A stretch of 64,000 bases of DNA from Nymphaea colorata (GCF_008831285.2 NC_045146.1:17229149-17293148); one strand, 5' to 3'; shown: positions 22,739 to 34,899, counted from the stretch's first letter. The notes: generated by a model from the letters alone, not told the origin. Numbers and translations are program-made.

Positions 22739-23084
22739 CTTAGTGCCGGGAGCAGGTTGGTCGAGCTCGGCCTACGGGACGATGAGAGGCCATGGCTCCC
22801 TAGCCTTGCGGAAAGTCTGCTCCATTTCGAGCATCTGACTCTTTTCGAGCATGCCTTGGCGAATGGCCTGTGCGGCGGTGGAAGTGGCTTCAATTACCTC
22901 CTCAGCACCGCTGAGTAAGTGAAGGTGATCTGAGGCTGGTGGTCGTCGATGCGGCGCTTGACTATCAGCTGACAGGCACCTTGCGAGCTTTACACTGCGC
23001 CCGGAACTCCATGGACCATGCACAATGCGGTTCTTGGGTCGAATGCATTGAACTCAATCTTCACCTTCGGCAAAAGCTTCAAGG
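22739..23084 (-). pseudogene. MRPL53: Broken copy of mitochondrial ribosomal protein mL53
   Basis: Fragments in changing frames line up in the order of plant mL53, a thioredoxin-fold protein of the mitochondrial large ribosomal subunit: LLPKVKIEFNAFDPRTA, MEFRAQCKARK, LIVKRRIDDHQPQITFT, EEVIEATSTAAQAIRQG, EKSQMLEMEQTFRKA, EPWPLIV and QPAPGTK. Defects visible: no ATG at the expected start (ACC precedes the first Leu codon, near 23084); a 7-bp duplication near 23008-23018 that shifts the frame; further length changes near 22980 and 22920; and TAG at 22772-22774 where the family has an acidic residue. Downstream of the last codon is GTTCGC, which could be an old splice donor, so the copy may derive from genomic DNA rather than mRNA. 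Family assignment is from memory of conserved motifs. Confidence 0.65.
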
Positions 23085-23192
23085 TCTCCTATCCCTCTCA
23101 AATCTCAATCTCTCGCTTTCTTCTTGTGATGCCTCTTTGCCTCCCTGTCTATCTAATTTTTTATTAGAGCACTATACCAGAATCGATTCAAT

Positions 23193-23336
23193 ATAAACAG
23201 AACAAGCCCGTAAAGAATAAAGGAAAAGAGTGTGAATACATAAACAGAACGATCCCGTAAAGAATAAAGGAAAAGAGGGTGAATACATAAACAGAACCAT
23301 CCCGTAAAGAATTAAAGGAAAAAGAGGGTGAATACA
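23193..23336. repeat. 47-bp tandem repeat, three copies
   Basis: Units begin at 23193, 23240 and 23287, each with ATAAACAGAAC, CCCGTAAAGAAT and AGAGxGTGAATAC. The third has two inserted bases. Confidence 0.9.
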
Positions 23337-24997
23337 TACAAAAGAGGATAGTCAAAATGTAAGAAAATGAGAGAAACTAGCAGTAAGAAAAGATCTATGA
23401 CTCCGTCACAAAGAATGCTATGTTACCATAGATATTTCCAAAAAAGAGGGGAGAATTTCACAGCGAAATCAAGAAGAGGAAAATCCTCCTCAACAAACAC
23501 AGTAAAAACCAGAAAAACGTAAGATTCATGCAAACAAGAAAACTGAACCGGAAAACGTCAACAAGACCGTGGGGAGTGGAGAGAGAAGGTGAAGAATCTA
23601 CCTTATGGATGGTCACATGGAGGAGAAGAGAAAGCGAGCAGAGAGAGGAGGAAGAGTTGGTCTTGTGCAGAAGGGAGTCCAGTCCACCAGCAGCTTGCAG
23701 AAGGGCAGCTACCACGCGAAGCGAAGCCCGCTCGGCCATCACCTTGGGGCTCTACCGTTGGTGGAGCTGGGCTTTGTGTTCCTTGCAACCTGGTTTCCCA
23801 GCTTGACGAGAGTTTAGCTCGTCCTTCTAACGAATTTTGTTAAATATAGTTTTGAATTACTCTAATGAAAGTTTTGATAGGTTGAGCCATGAGTGTTGAA
23901 CAACCCAAAGTTTTGAAGCATTTTGCATTAGCACGAGGGCCTTGGCCTTGAACTAGCAACCAACCACTTACAAGCTACTGGTTTATCCAAATGGGTCAAA
24001 TCCCTTGAAGTGGGTGCACTTGTGCAGTTTTTCTTTTAAGGGTGAGTAGTCCATTTTGTCACCTCTCGTCTTCTTTTGGTTTTTGCCTCAAGATTCATAG
24101 AGCTTACTTCAAAACTTATTACTGTTTAAACAAGGAGCACAGTGGCTACTCTAATAGGAGCTTATGTTTTTATTTCAAAATTAATTTTAAACTGACAAGA
24201 ATCTACATTTTCAGCTTCTATAGGCTTAATGTTAGAGACGTGTGGTGGAACATGAATGCGAGGAACTGGATCCCCAAGAAGCCCCTCAGGCAGAGAAACG
24301 ATAGAACACATTGTTCTGCTAGTTATTTAATACCATTCCATAGATATTTGGGTTGGCAACGACAACTTATGTGGCTGGACTTAAGACCCAAACCCATTTG
24401 GGTAGGGAATAGACCGGGTACCCACGAAGCCCCTAAGGGTTGGGTACCGGGTCCGTGATGAGCTGGGCTTGGGCTCATGGGTACCCATTTTTCTCAAGTG
24501 GGACTCTCGCCCACGCCGCGAGTGCCGCGAGTGTTTCACTTCCTCCCCATGTTCCCCAACCCGGCGGCTCCCCACTGGTTTTTGGCCTTCCCTTCTTCCC
24601 TCCACGAAATGGAGACCAGGCTGCTCACAGCAGATACCGGCGATACTTGCACATCTTTATCCTTTCTCCGTCCGTGACAACAAGCCCACTTGGAAGAATA
24701 CGCGATGTTCCCCGAACCCTTTGTGGGGCGTTTCTCCGGCACTCATCATATGAAACAAAATGAATTCAAAGCGTCACATTGTCCGCCATTGATTCGGTTC
24801 CCGAGGTTCATCGAACCTTCATTCCAGAGAAACACAACCATCCATCTCTTTCCAGAACATTTGTACACAACATCTCTCTAGGACTCATATAAAAGTCAGG
24901 TTTCATTTTTACAAGGACGTTGAGCATTTACACAGAGAATGGAAAACAAGGAGGGGAAAGGTGGGGGGTAAAAGATAAGCTTTTCTGTGGTGATCAG
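23337..24997. other. Intergenic stretch between the mL53 remnant and histone H1
   Basis: On the minus strand an ATG at 23739 opens a frame beginning MAERASLRVVAALLQAAGG, with a potential donor ATAAG|GTAGAT further on. It could be an old first exon but has no recognised domain. A stretch at 24360-24500 is rich in GGGTACCC-like words and looks repetitive. The 3' UTR of H1 should start below 24997. Confidence 0.35.
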
Positions 24998-25726
24998 TTA
25001 GCCCCTGCGGGGTTTCCTGGCGACAGGAGACTTGGCCGACTTGATCGATTTAGCCTTAGGCTTCGTCGTCACCGGCTTCTTCTTGGGGGTCTTCTTCAGG
25101 GGGTGCTTCTCCACCCTCGAGGCCCTCTTTGGCGGAGCCTTGGGCTTCGCGGCTGAAGCAACAACAGCCGCTCGCTTCTTGGCCGGGGCGGCCGGCGCCT
25201 TCTTCTTGGCGAGCTCGGCGAGCTTGAAGGATGCCTTGACCTTGATGAGCTTCCCCGTGGCAGCCGCGTTCTTCAGCTGCATGGCGAGCTTCTTCTTGTA
25301 GTTGGCCGGGAGGACGGCCTTGTGCTTCATCTCCATGTGCTTGGCGATCGCGTAGGCGCTCGACCCGCTCTTCTCGTGCAGGGCGGTAATTGCTTCCTTG
25401 ATCATCTGCAGGATGGAACACACAACACAGAGCATCAGCACAAAGAACATAGAAGAAATTCACCCAACTCTGATCATTGCAAAAGCCAAAAATTAAAAAA
25501 AGGCAACCAAAACAAACGAGAACAGGATCAAGGTGAAGCCTTAGAAAGGCCAATGTATACTTCAGGGTCTCGCACGAACCTGGAAGTAAGGAGGGTGGGC
25601 AGGAGCTGGTTTAGCCTCCTTGGGCTTCTTCTCCTTCGGCACCCTGGCCTTCTTCTCCTTGGGAGGCTTCGCAGCCACCACCGGGATTTCGACGGCGGCC
25701 ATTGGAGCAGCTTCAGTTTCAGCCAT
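24998..25726 (-). CDS. H1: Linker histone H1
   Basis: Two exons, minus strand: 25580-25726 (49 codons, ATG at 25726) and 24998-25405 (135 codons plus TAA), 184 residues. Donor TTCCAG|GTTCG and acceptor CTGCAG|ATG give a 174-bp phase-0 intron. The N-terminal tail is rich in Ala, Pro and Lys (KPPKEKKARVPKEKKPKEAK). The winged-helix H15 domain spans about residues 43-110: HPPYFQ, MIKEAITALHEKSGSSAYAI and YKKKLAMQLKNAAATGKLIK can be read directly. The C-terminal tail is Lys/Ala/Pro rich with KTPKKKP, an S/TPxK-type motif. Known role: binds linker DNA at the nucleosome and compacts chromatin. The intron within the globular domain is common in plant H1 genes. Size is at the short end for plant H1, closer to minor variants. 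Confidence 0.95.
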
Positions 25727-25810
25727 TAGTGAGCGAGAGAGTAAAACAGTGCGGGAGCAAGACAGAGAAAGAAGGTTTAGACTTGCAGGAATCGGTCTGG
25801 ATGACGAGGG

Positions 25811-25818
25811 CTTAAATA
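25811..25818 (-). promoter_or_regulatory. TATA box of the H1 gene
   Basis: On the minus strand TATTTAAG lies 85 bp upstream of the H1 ATG, with a GC-rich surround. Its position is right for a start site roughly 50-60 bp before the ATG. Confidence 0.6.
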
Positions 25819-25848
25819 CGAGAGTGGCGGAAGGAGAGGACGGCCTCC

Positions 25849-25857
25849 GATTGGCAG
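25849..25857 (-). promoter_or_regulatory. CCAAT box of the H1 gene
   Basis: GCCAATCGG on the minus strand, about 31 bp upstream of the TATA box. CCAAT boxes are common in histone promoters. I did not find the plant histone octamer CGCGGATC. Confidence 0.45.
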
Positions 25858-25859
25858 GT

Positions 25860-27604
25860 CGTCTCGTCGCCGAGGATCGATGACTCATTCTCCGTCAATC
25901 AATACCGTCCATTTGGCTCCATCTTAAGATGTTAGACGCCTTTTTCGGGATATCATTCGCTTTTTTCGGATATTTTTTACTCCTCTTCCTTATCCATTGC
26001 CTAAGCGTCCTTTCTCTGGCTCTCCCGAACCGAGTGAAGAACTCTCTGAGCTGCTCTTTCTCTTTGTGCTTCTTTCTAGAGTTTGAAACTCAATGGCCGC
26101 CATGATTCTGGTTATTTCTTTCTGGGGATTGATTTGTAATGAAGATGAGAAAGCAAGGGTTCTTATGAGACCATTTTCAGGCTAATTGGTCTACGTTTTG
26201 GCTTATTTCTAAGCCTCATTCTTCAGATGAGAGGTGGAGTTGTGTTTCTGTTTTTTTGTTTCTGTATCTTCTTTTTATGTGGTCGATGAAAAGTAGTGAT
26301 AGAAAGTTTCCTAAGGATTATCATCCCCATTCGTGTATATATATATATATATATATATATTATATCTCATCAAATATGTGAAATTAGGAATTAAATTCAT
26401 TATGAGCCGTTCGATTACTTGATTGATCATTTATAATGTACTATATGTAAAATAATACCTTTTCAAGCAAGTAAATTGCCTTACACATTGACTTGAGAAG
26501 AAAACTTTGCATTATGCATTGCGCTTTGTCAATTATATTGATCGAAAAGTTCATAAGCCAATTTAGATATGCTACTTTTTTAATATTTGTTTACACAATG
26601 AATCAATTATCATTTATGGGTTTTATGCTAATAATATCATGCCTGCAAGCAGTATCCCTTTGATCATGAGTCTATTCCAAACTATAACCTATATAGGGTA
26701 CATTTGACAATAAAATACTAACATAGTGCTTGATTCATGAGTCTATCCTAATCTTTATTCATGCAACATTTTGTTAATATTCTTGTTGCAAAACGCCCCC
26801 TAAAGTATCATATTTAATAAGCCAAATAAAAAAACTAAGCCAAATAAAAAAACTAACAAGTTGTTTTTGTGTCAATCGAGTAACAATACATTTGAAATTA
26901 CTAAAAGGTTTGGCGGCTCTAAGGAGAGCAATAGTGGACACTAAGTCACATGGATAACTCAATATGGTTTATTCATACCTCAAGTGGCTATAAGACGCAC
27001 TTTCATTTTATTTTACAGTAGTTGTTCACTAACATAATAACATTTAATGTTTTTATTTATATCACTTGTGTTTTTAAATGTTTCTTTCATTTTATTTTTT
27101 TTTGCGTTGTTTTGCATACTTACATATGTATCATGCATATCACACTTAACCACATTTTTCTAAAGTCACCATATCCATATCCATATATACGAATCTCATA
27201 CGATTTTTTTTTTTTCAGATACGATAGTTTATTATATACGCATACCTACCTTTCGGACCTTATTTGTAACTATTTCAAAAGTCCACTTTTTTCTTTCATC
27301 AATTGCAAATTAGTCAGTGAAACAAAATTTGCCAATGAAATAACACAAGTACCTTAAGAAGGTAAAGGAACTGATCGATTAAATATAAAAACCGTTAAAA
27401 ATATATGAATTTATCTCACTGCTTCTATGATAACTGTAAATAAGTTGCTAACCACGGTTATACCGTGGTCAGAACAGAGCAGCCATTTTGTGAAATGCTG
27501 ACCAGCGGGGGGCAAATTTGAAAAATCTCAAAATATCTCCACATAACCCAATAGGGTCGGGTCTTCCGTGATATCATTCTTACCCGACCCGTGTTTTCCT
27601 ATCG
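25860..27604. other. Shared upstream region of H1 (minus) and BPC (plus)
   Basis: The two genes are divergent. This stretch is AT-rich, with (TA)n at 26335-26365, an 18-bp tandem repeat at 26819-26854 and a perfect inverted repeat at 27451-27469. No gene is supported. Confidence 0.5.
27451..27469. promoter_or_regulatory. Perfect inverted repeat upstream of BPC
   Basis: ACCACGGT, TAT, ACCGTGGT: 8-bp arms, 3-bp spacer. It sits about 180 bp upstream of the inferred BPC start. Such symmetry would suit a dimeric DNA-binding protein, but chance cannot be excluded. Confidence 0.3.
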
Positions 27605-27616
27605 ACTACAAATACG
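27605..27616 (+). promoter_or_regulatory. Possible TATA-like element of BPC
   Basis: CTACAAATACGG precedes the purine-rich leader by about 30 bp. Weak match; start site not proven. Confidence 0.3.
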
Positions 27617-27629
27617 GGGATTAGGACGA

Positions 27630-27729
27630 GAAGACACGCTCGGGGAGGAGAAAAAAGAGAGGGAGAGCAGAGGGAGAAGAAGGTTTAGGCGGGAAGGGTT
27701 TTGAGGAACTCGCGCGGCTGTCACTCCAG
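27630..27729 (+). other. Inferred first, non-coding exon of BPC
   Basis: A GA-rich leader-like segment (GAGAGGGAGAGCAGAGGGAG) runs into CACTCCAG|GTGAGCG, a strong donor at 27729/27730. No plus-strand coding start follows in good context, and the next recognised plus-strand gene is BPC, so I infer a 5' UTR exon of that gene. The 5' limit is approximate. Confidence 0.45.
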
Positions 27730-28958
27730 GTGAGCGATTTCTCTATCTTCTTTTCCTTAACTGGAAACTTGTCGCAGTATGCGTCTGTTTGCGGAATGAG
27801 GACAAAGTGGTTCTCTTTCCGCCTAACTAGTGGTTATAACTACTACGCGGTTTGGCGATTTCGCCATGGTGGGATGATTTCGTTTAAGGCTTTCTATCGT
27901 CTTCCTCCGATGGAGTTAGTTAATACAGGAGAAAAAAAATATGAGGTTAGGGTTTGATTTGGTTCCCCAGTCATCGGTCTGGTAACTATTTGTTAAAATT
28001 TCATTCCCTCTCATCCTTTTTTCTCAACGAGGTGCCAAAAGGGTGTGTTTTCCTAATGGTTCTGGTGTCAATTTTTTCATTTAGTCGTGACTCCGCTGCT
28101 CTGACTTGAATGAATTATCAGAGACGCGGTGCTAACAGCTGCATGTCTATGCAGAGTTCGGAAGTAAATCTGTTTTTGTAGTCGATACTTATAGATTTTG
28201 TAGTAATAGAAAGTTGCTGGATATTATTAAAAAAGATTGGAACAACAAATTGCTTTTTCCAACAGGTGCTCCGTTTACTTTCTAAGGGGTTGGACTTTAA
28301 ACCTACAAGTTGAAGGAGGTAAAGGATTCACTTCAGGTACGTTTCTCTTGGCAAAGTTGTAAATATGTGTCTCAACACAGCTTGCCTATTAAAAATAAAG
28401 AAAAAGGAAGAACGCGTAAGAGGCTTGCTTGTTGTTTGAAACCTGAAACGCTGTGTTGTTTTATCTTCTGATGACAAGCTGCTTTCCGTTCCATATGTAC
28501 CTATTAACTTTCTTAGAAGCATCTTCACTATTCCTATAAAATAGATACGAAGAATAAAATAAAAAACAAATGGCTCAAAGATGCGAAGATGGTACAATAA
28601 AAAGTTCAACCATAACCTAACGGCAAGTATTTCAAAAGCAAGGAAAACGCAGACACCAACACTCAAAAGAAGTAGAAGAAGCCTTGTTGATGTAGAATGT
28701 ATTTCGTATGAAGTAGGAAAAAATCCCCTACTTGTGCACGGCGGGGGTCTTGTTGGATTAGCTGCTGCTAGTGCACATTTCTTGAAATTGGTTGGTAGCA
28801 AAGGTTGGTCACTACGGGCAAGAAATAGAAAAGGAAATAAAATAACAAAATAAAAAGAAAAGTAATGAACGATTAGGTATATAATACGTGTATTTATAGG
28901 CGAATTAGATATGTACATCATCTATATATAGATATGTACGTCTGTGTGTGTGATATAT

Positions 28959-28963
<5 letters not shown>

Positions 28964-29012
<49 letters not shown>
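28964..29012. repeat. (AG)24 microsatellite in the inferred BPC leader intron
   Basis: Preceded by short GT and AC runs (28932-28965) and followed at 29072-29103 by a degenerate GA tract. Confidence 0.95.
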
Positions 29013-29016
<4 letters not shown>

Positions 29017-29112
29017 TGCTGCAGGCAGCTGAGGCTGGTGTGAGGGGGAAGGGTTGGGTGGAGAGGGGAACAAAAAGAGAAAGAGAGAGGGAGAGAGAGA
29101 GAGGTAGAACTA

Positions 29113-32100
29113 GAAGGAAAAAGACAAGAAAGGGTAAAAAGTGAATGAGGGTCGTCCTGTTGTGTGATCAGACGACTCTCAGCTGCTGACAGGCTCCTGC
29201 TGGGAACCCACAGCAACATTCACTTTCTCTCTCACCATGTCAATACATGTATTATAACTTTCACACCCTCCTACCCTCCTAATCTTGTGATGTCATCATT
29301 GGATGTGACTGAAGGTTTGTTCAAGAGAACATAAACCGTAGGGATGAAAGGTCTGTGTTGAACATGTGAACTAGCTAGAACTTGCAGGAAAAATGAGTAG
29401 CTTTCTTATATTCTTTTGAGTACTATTCATGGACATGTTGACAGTTCACGTAAATGTGTTTTCTGCACCTAAGAAAATTCTGAATACTATAACTATGTGT
29501 GTGGCACTCTAATTGTTATAATATAGTTTCATTGACCTTTTAGATAAACTCCATGCCTTTGGTTGATTGTCTCAATCAAATCATGCCATATTTTTAATCA
29601 CTAAACTTGTCCAATACTTTGCCTTTCATGGAGGAAAGAAACATCTTCTATTGTTTTTTACATCTTCAAGTAACCAAGAATTCAAAGACACAAAATTTGG
29701 TGCTTGAATGGCAGGTATTAGGTTCTCTACTCCAGTTATGATCAATAAAGGGTGATTGGCTCTGTTTAAGATATAGATAATAAAAATAATCCTAATAATA
29801 TGTTCCTTGATATAGTGAACTAAGTGGAAAATTCCGTTGACATGAGCTGATATAGGCGCTTATTCTAACCTGAAACATGCACCATACGTCATCTGGATAT
29901 GGTCAGCTAAGTCATGAAAATTCCAATGCACGGGGGCTGTCTAAGAGATATGCTTACTTTAAATCCTATAGGTTTTTAGTGTATCAACAATTTTGCCATC
30001 GGAGATCTCAGTCATGTCAGTCGTACTTGTAAGTTGTAAGTTTGTAACAAACTTGGTTTGAGGTAAAAGTCACCCTTAGGGAGCACGTGACTTCAATTTT
30101 CAAGAAGTATGATAGGGACTAGAGAGCTCAATTTTGACATGTGGAGCTAGTCTTGCAGTTGTAAAACACTTCCTTCCCTGGGGCTTTAACACATTATTTT
30201 TGCATTACTTTTTGCTGTAAAGTTTAAACTTAAGTTAAATTATTTATCTTTATTTATATCATTACTAAAACATCATTTTTATCATTTTAAGATGTTATTT
30301 TTCATGTTTTCTTGTTAATTTTTCATTTTTTTTTTACTTTTCCCTAATTTTTGGGATTTTTTCTTTTCTACAAAATTGCTGATTTTTTCCTGAAATTTTC
30401 AGCTTCGCCAAAAAATACTCGAGAAAACCCTCGCCATTTTAAATCCGTTAATGATATTTGTGAATTGTGACTATGCTATGCATCCACTTGATGTGATCTT
30501 CCTTATAATATTTGTCTCAATATTGTCATTATCGTATTGTGCAGCTGATACCATCATGTCAGCTCATCTCTGAAACAATAGGGCTGTTTGAAGGAAGCTT
30601 TTTTCAGTTTAATGATGATTTTTTAAATCAATTGTTTTTGTTTATTTTCTAATTAGAAAATATGAAATAAGCTGGTATGGGCTGCTGCTTATCAGACAAT
30701 ATACTGTATTTCTCTGCAAACTTATAGGAGGCAGATGCTAATTCTGCCAACACTTATTTGGCCATCCTATATTATCTAGGCATGATGTATTTATTAGCAT
30801 AGAAACACATAACTTGATAGGCTTAGTTTATTAATTTTAAAATCAATTGAATTTTTATTTCTTCTTCTTCTATGTCTAATAAATTGTCCGGTGGGCCACT
30901 TTATTAGTTGGAATTTTTGGAATGGCATTGTGTCTCTAGAAAAGAAAATTTGATCATCTGTTATAAACTTATAGTAGTGTTTAGGACCTGTTTCTTTTAG
31001 ATACTTGTGCATGCCAAAGTTCTGTTCATAGAATTCATAATCTGCAAATACAAAAAAGTGACATAGTTAGGTATCAACTCCTTCTTGATGACTTACTGAA
31101 TTTGTGAATGTTCTTGGGATTGAAAGGCAAGTCTCGACTTAATGGGCTTGGCGTTCTATTAGTCCGTGGAACTTCTATTCATGGTCAGAAGGTTCTATTC
31201 AATATTCATATAGTTTCAGGTCATCTTGGAATTTTCTTGACACAGATTGTTGATCATCAAACTATGTCTTCTTAAGTGAGAGCATGCAATCATGGTTTGA
31301 TCATTTGCGGCTTGAAGTTATCTAAATGGCCAAACATGAGCATTCATGGTACTTGTGTTGCTTGATGAGAAGAGGTGTCAAAGTGGGCTACTACTTGAAT
31401 GGCTGTTAAACATTTATTCTTCTGATTGGAGAGGTGCAAGCAACGATCAGACCAAAATGGTCCATCTTCAAAAATCCATTAGTAATGTAGGTACGTTGGA
31501 GCTAGGGATGAACAAGATCTCTTCATGTATGCAAGATGTGAAGTTGTTTTTAAACATAAGATTGAAGCAAATAAAAAAGAATGTTTGAGAGATAAAATTG
31601 GAGATACTGTCACCTAATTTTAGTGGACGATTGAAATAAAAATTAAAGTTGAAAGAAAGCTTAGTTTTAGGTGCAAGCTTAAACTCTTAGTGTTTGCATC
31701 TACTATTCTACAAGATCTGAAAGAGGGTTTCCAAGTTTTGTTATTTAATGTAAAGGTGGCCTTGTTGGGCTCTATGTGATGCTGATATGGAAGATTGAGG
31801 CTAGAAGCTGGGAGTAGTGATGGCAATGTTCATGTTCCTGAGGGTTAACCTCGATTTAGCTTTTTGGGCAACCTAACAGCATCTCTTTGTTGTTGCTGAA
31901 AGTTGAAATATGATTGCTACTATGAGGTTTCTCATACTAGTAAATTTGAGCAAAATGTTCATATATATCATCTCCTGATTTTGGCTTTAAAGGTTCTGAT
32001 GAAAGGTTAAACAAGTGGGAAGGGCCATTGGTGTCAATGGGATCATGAGATCTCAATCACGTTATGTGTGTGTTCCTTTCTCTCCCTGCATTGCATGAAT

Positions 32101-32960
32101 CTTAGGGTGGGAAAGATGGTTGTAGAAAGGAAAATGAGAAAAGAAAGGGGACGAAAAAGGGGTTGAAAAAGCCAGTCACCGTTATATATAAACTTGCATC
32201 AGCATCGAACGTGGGTGTAGCCTTAAAGAGTTCAGGCGTATGTGGGGTGTAGCTTACAAGTAGCTTGACTCCCATGAATATGTTTTTAAAGTTGAGGTGC
32301 CTTATCACTCAAATCTTGTGATTGCAAGTAATGTCTTGATGCTGCTCACAAGTTGGTTTAATTGATTGGACACTTGAAACGTGTTCATACAACATCATGG
32401 CTCCATAAATTTTTAAAAATCTGGTTTGGACTTATTCTGGGTGTGACCATACCAGCACTAGCTCACTGGTTCCCATTAGTCTTGGTTTGGAGTTCTCTGG
32501 ACTTTCTGCTTCAGCTTCAAATTTGGAAATAACTCATCTTCGTCTTGTTTGTGGGAAATGAATCTCTCTGGCTTGAGATTCAACTACTGCTATGGGCTCT
32601 GCGGGGTAAATTTAGATTGAGATTGAGATCTTCATTACTAAGCGACGAATTTTGAATGGCGCATCCTGGGCTGGCATTGTTCTAATGAATCAGCCCATCT
32701 TTAAAGTGCTTGGCAAAGAAATATTTATGGTCATAGCTATAGACAAAAGCTAACTAGTTGCTAAAATCATGGTATGACAGTGATGGGCTAGTCGAAGAAA
32801 TTTAGATAATATACCTTCTTGAACAGATTTCCATTATTATTTAGTTTCTGTTTGGATATGTTTTTTGTTTTTAAATGTTTTTGTTTATATGCCTGCTATT
32901 CTTTTTTATTGACACTCAGTATTGGTTGACTGGTGCACGATCCTCATAGTTTTCTTGTAA
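29113..32960. other. Inferred BPC leader intron, rest
   Basis: AT-rich with T-rich runs (30290-30420). No protein domain or RNA gene recognised on either strand. Confidence 0.4.
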
Positions 32961-32974
32961 TTCTTTTGGTGCAG

Positions 32975-33031
32975 GTGCAGGATTATGTCATTGCTATCAC
33001 GAAGATAACCTCCTCAATACCATCTCACAAG
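32975..33031 (+). other. Candidate second non-coding exon of BPC
   Basis: A pyrimidine-rich tract ending TTTTGGTGCAG (acceptor at 32974) is followed by 57 nt and CACAAG|GTTCAG (donor at 33031/33032). The next acceptor would be CCCAGCAG at 33139, 51 nt before the ATG. Inferred from splice signals alone. Confidence 0.35.
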
Positions 33032-33190
33032 GTTCAGTTGTATATGGAGTTCATTGACTTTCTTTCTTGTATACAATCAAGAGAGTTGTATTGGAAAACT
33101 CGCATTTTTATTTAGAAAAAATTGTTTTTGACCCAGCAGTTTAGCGGATTATGCATAGCTTGCTGCGTGGTTATTGAAATTGAATGGATC

Positions 33191-34212
33191 ATGGAGAAAG
33201 GTGGGCAAAGAGAAAATGGGCACAAGCCAGATCAGTACAAGCCTATGCTTTCTCATCAGGTATATTTCCCGCATTGAACTTGATCTCGCACGTTCCCATA
33301 CAATGAAACATAAACTATATAACAGCTGTCTTTGCTGATTGTCCTAGTATGTGTTGCTTGCAGTGGATTCCGCCTCCACAGTCGATGAAGGATCACACAG
33401 CCATGAAACTGATGGCCGTCATGGCTGAGAGAGATGCTGCTATCCAGCAGAGAGATGCGGCAGTCAATGAGAAAAAAGCTGCCCTGTCTGAGAGAGATAT
33501 AGCCATAATTCACCGGGATGCTGCATATGCCGAGAGAAATGCAGCTTGGATGGAGCGTGATGCAGCAATAGCTGCACTGGAGTATGCAAGGGAGAATGGG
33601 ATGGCCTGTCCTCCAAGTGTTCATGTTGCCAACTCACGGGTGAGTGGTGGTAAGTATATCCATTCGGATGCGGCTTGCCACGTTAGAGAAACTCCAATGA
33701 CTAACGTCTACCCAATGTCAGTATCAGATGCTGTTCTTAACGTAAAACCGGGACGTGTGAGGGCACCAAGGAAAGAGAGGAAAGTGGTCACTGCCCTGAA
33801 GCCTACTCCAAGGACGAGGAAACCAAGGAGAGGGGGGGCTGGCGAAGATCTGAACAAGCAGATCCCGAAACATGAGTGGAAGGATCAAGGCTTGGGACTG
33901 AATCAAGTGGCGTTTGACGACTCGACCATGCCAATCCCTGTGTGCTCCTGCACGGGCGAGTTTCAGCAGTGCTACAAATGGGGGAACGGAGGATGGCAGT
34001 CTGCTTGCTGCACAACCACGATGTCACTGTACCCGCTTCCTGTCCTGCCCAACAAGAAACATACACGAATGGGTGGCCGGAAGATGAGCGGCAGCGCCTT
34101 CGGCAAACTTCTCAACAAGTTGGCTGCAGAAGGCTACGACTTGTCGATGCCGTTGGATCTGAAGGATCACTGGGCTAAACATGGGACAAACCGCTACATC
34201 ACCATTAAGTAG
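33191..34212 (+). CDS. BPC: BBR/BPC GAGA-binding transcription factor, group II type
   Basis: Two coding exons: 33191-33259 and 33364-34212 (donor CATCAG|GTATAT, acceptor GCTTGCAG|TGG), 305 residues. The short first exon gives [17 protein letters not shown], as in group II BPC proteins. Residues about 40-100 form an alanine-rich coiled coil of MAERDAAI-like repeats (AERDAA, QRDAAV, SERDIA, ERNAA, ERDAAI). A basic stretch near 152-180 ([19 protein letters not shown]) should bring nuclear import. The C-terminal DNA-binding domain has the five conserved cysteines C217, C219, C226, C238 and C239 in [14 protein letters not shown] and QSACC, then [16 protein letters not shown] and the family ending GTNRYITIK. 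Known role: binds GA/CT repeats and regulates homeotic and hormone genes, partly through Polycomb recruitment. The gene appears intact. Confidence 0.95.
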
Positions 34213-34899
34213 ATTTTGCAAGAGGCGGCGGTTGTGAACATGCATGACGATTTTGTGCACATACACATTATTGTGTAGGATGGGTAGGTCGAGGTTGCGG
34301 AGGAACCTCTGTTTGATCCTTTGTATTTTCGTTTGGGACTTCTGTTTTTGAGGGAATGGATGAAAGGGGTCTGCGGCAAGGTAATAGGTGGAGGTATGTC
34401 TGTCACTTTTGGCCGTGGTGTTTGGATTCTTTCCTGTTTAGGGGCCTTTTCTAACGGCAAAGAACTTTTGTGGGGTGTACTGGGCGAGGTGGAACTTGCA
34501 CTTCCTGCGACGCCCCGTTCACTTTGCTTGTGACTTTAACTTAAATTTCATCCACTTTACTAACAACTTTCAAAATTTTGGACAAGAGGGAGCAGGTTCC
34601 TGAAATATGTCAAACGATCCCTAGACCCGTCAATTCAAATGCCTCCTGTTTCTTGTCACATGCCACGCTCTTTTGGGGGTGCGACTGGTTGGATATGATG
34701 TTTGTACCGGGGAGAATGCCAAACTTCCATGCCATGTTTCACCAGTTTGCGATTGCGACGCTAACCGTTTTCAAGGGGCGGTCCCGATAATAGAAATGCC
34801 GCAAAAGTTATCCTTCTATATTTCTGGTTACTTTTGTGGTACTATAACTAATTCAAGAGAGAATCCGAAGTAAGAGGTTTTATATCCCTCGTATCCGTA
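34213..34899 (+). other. 3' flank of BPC
   Basis: The 3' UTR should lie in the first few hundred bases; no clear polyadenylation signal stands out. I see no other gene. Confidence 0.4.

Noticed and set aside
25032-25553. Long ORFs on both strands over histone H1
   Set aside because: Shadows caused by the Lys/Ala-rich, GC-rich H1 tail; only the minus-strand H1 frame has a known domain.
33256-34266. Several minus- and plus-strand ORFs over BPC exon 2
   Set aside because: Shadows of the intact BPC frame.
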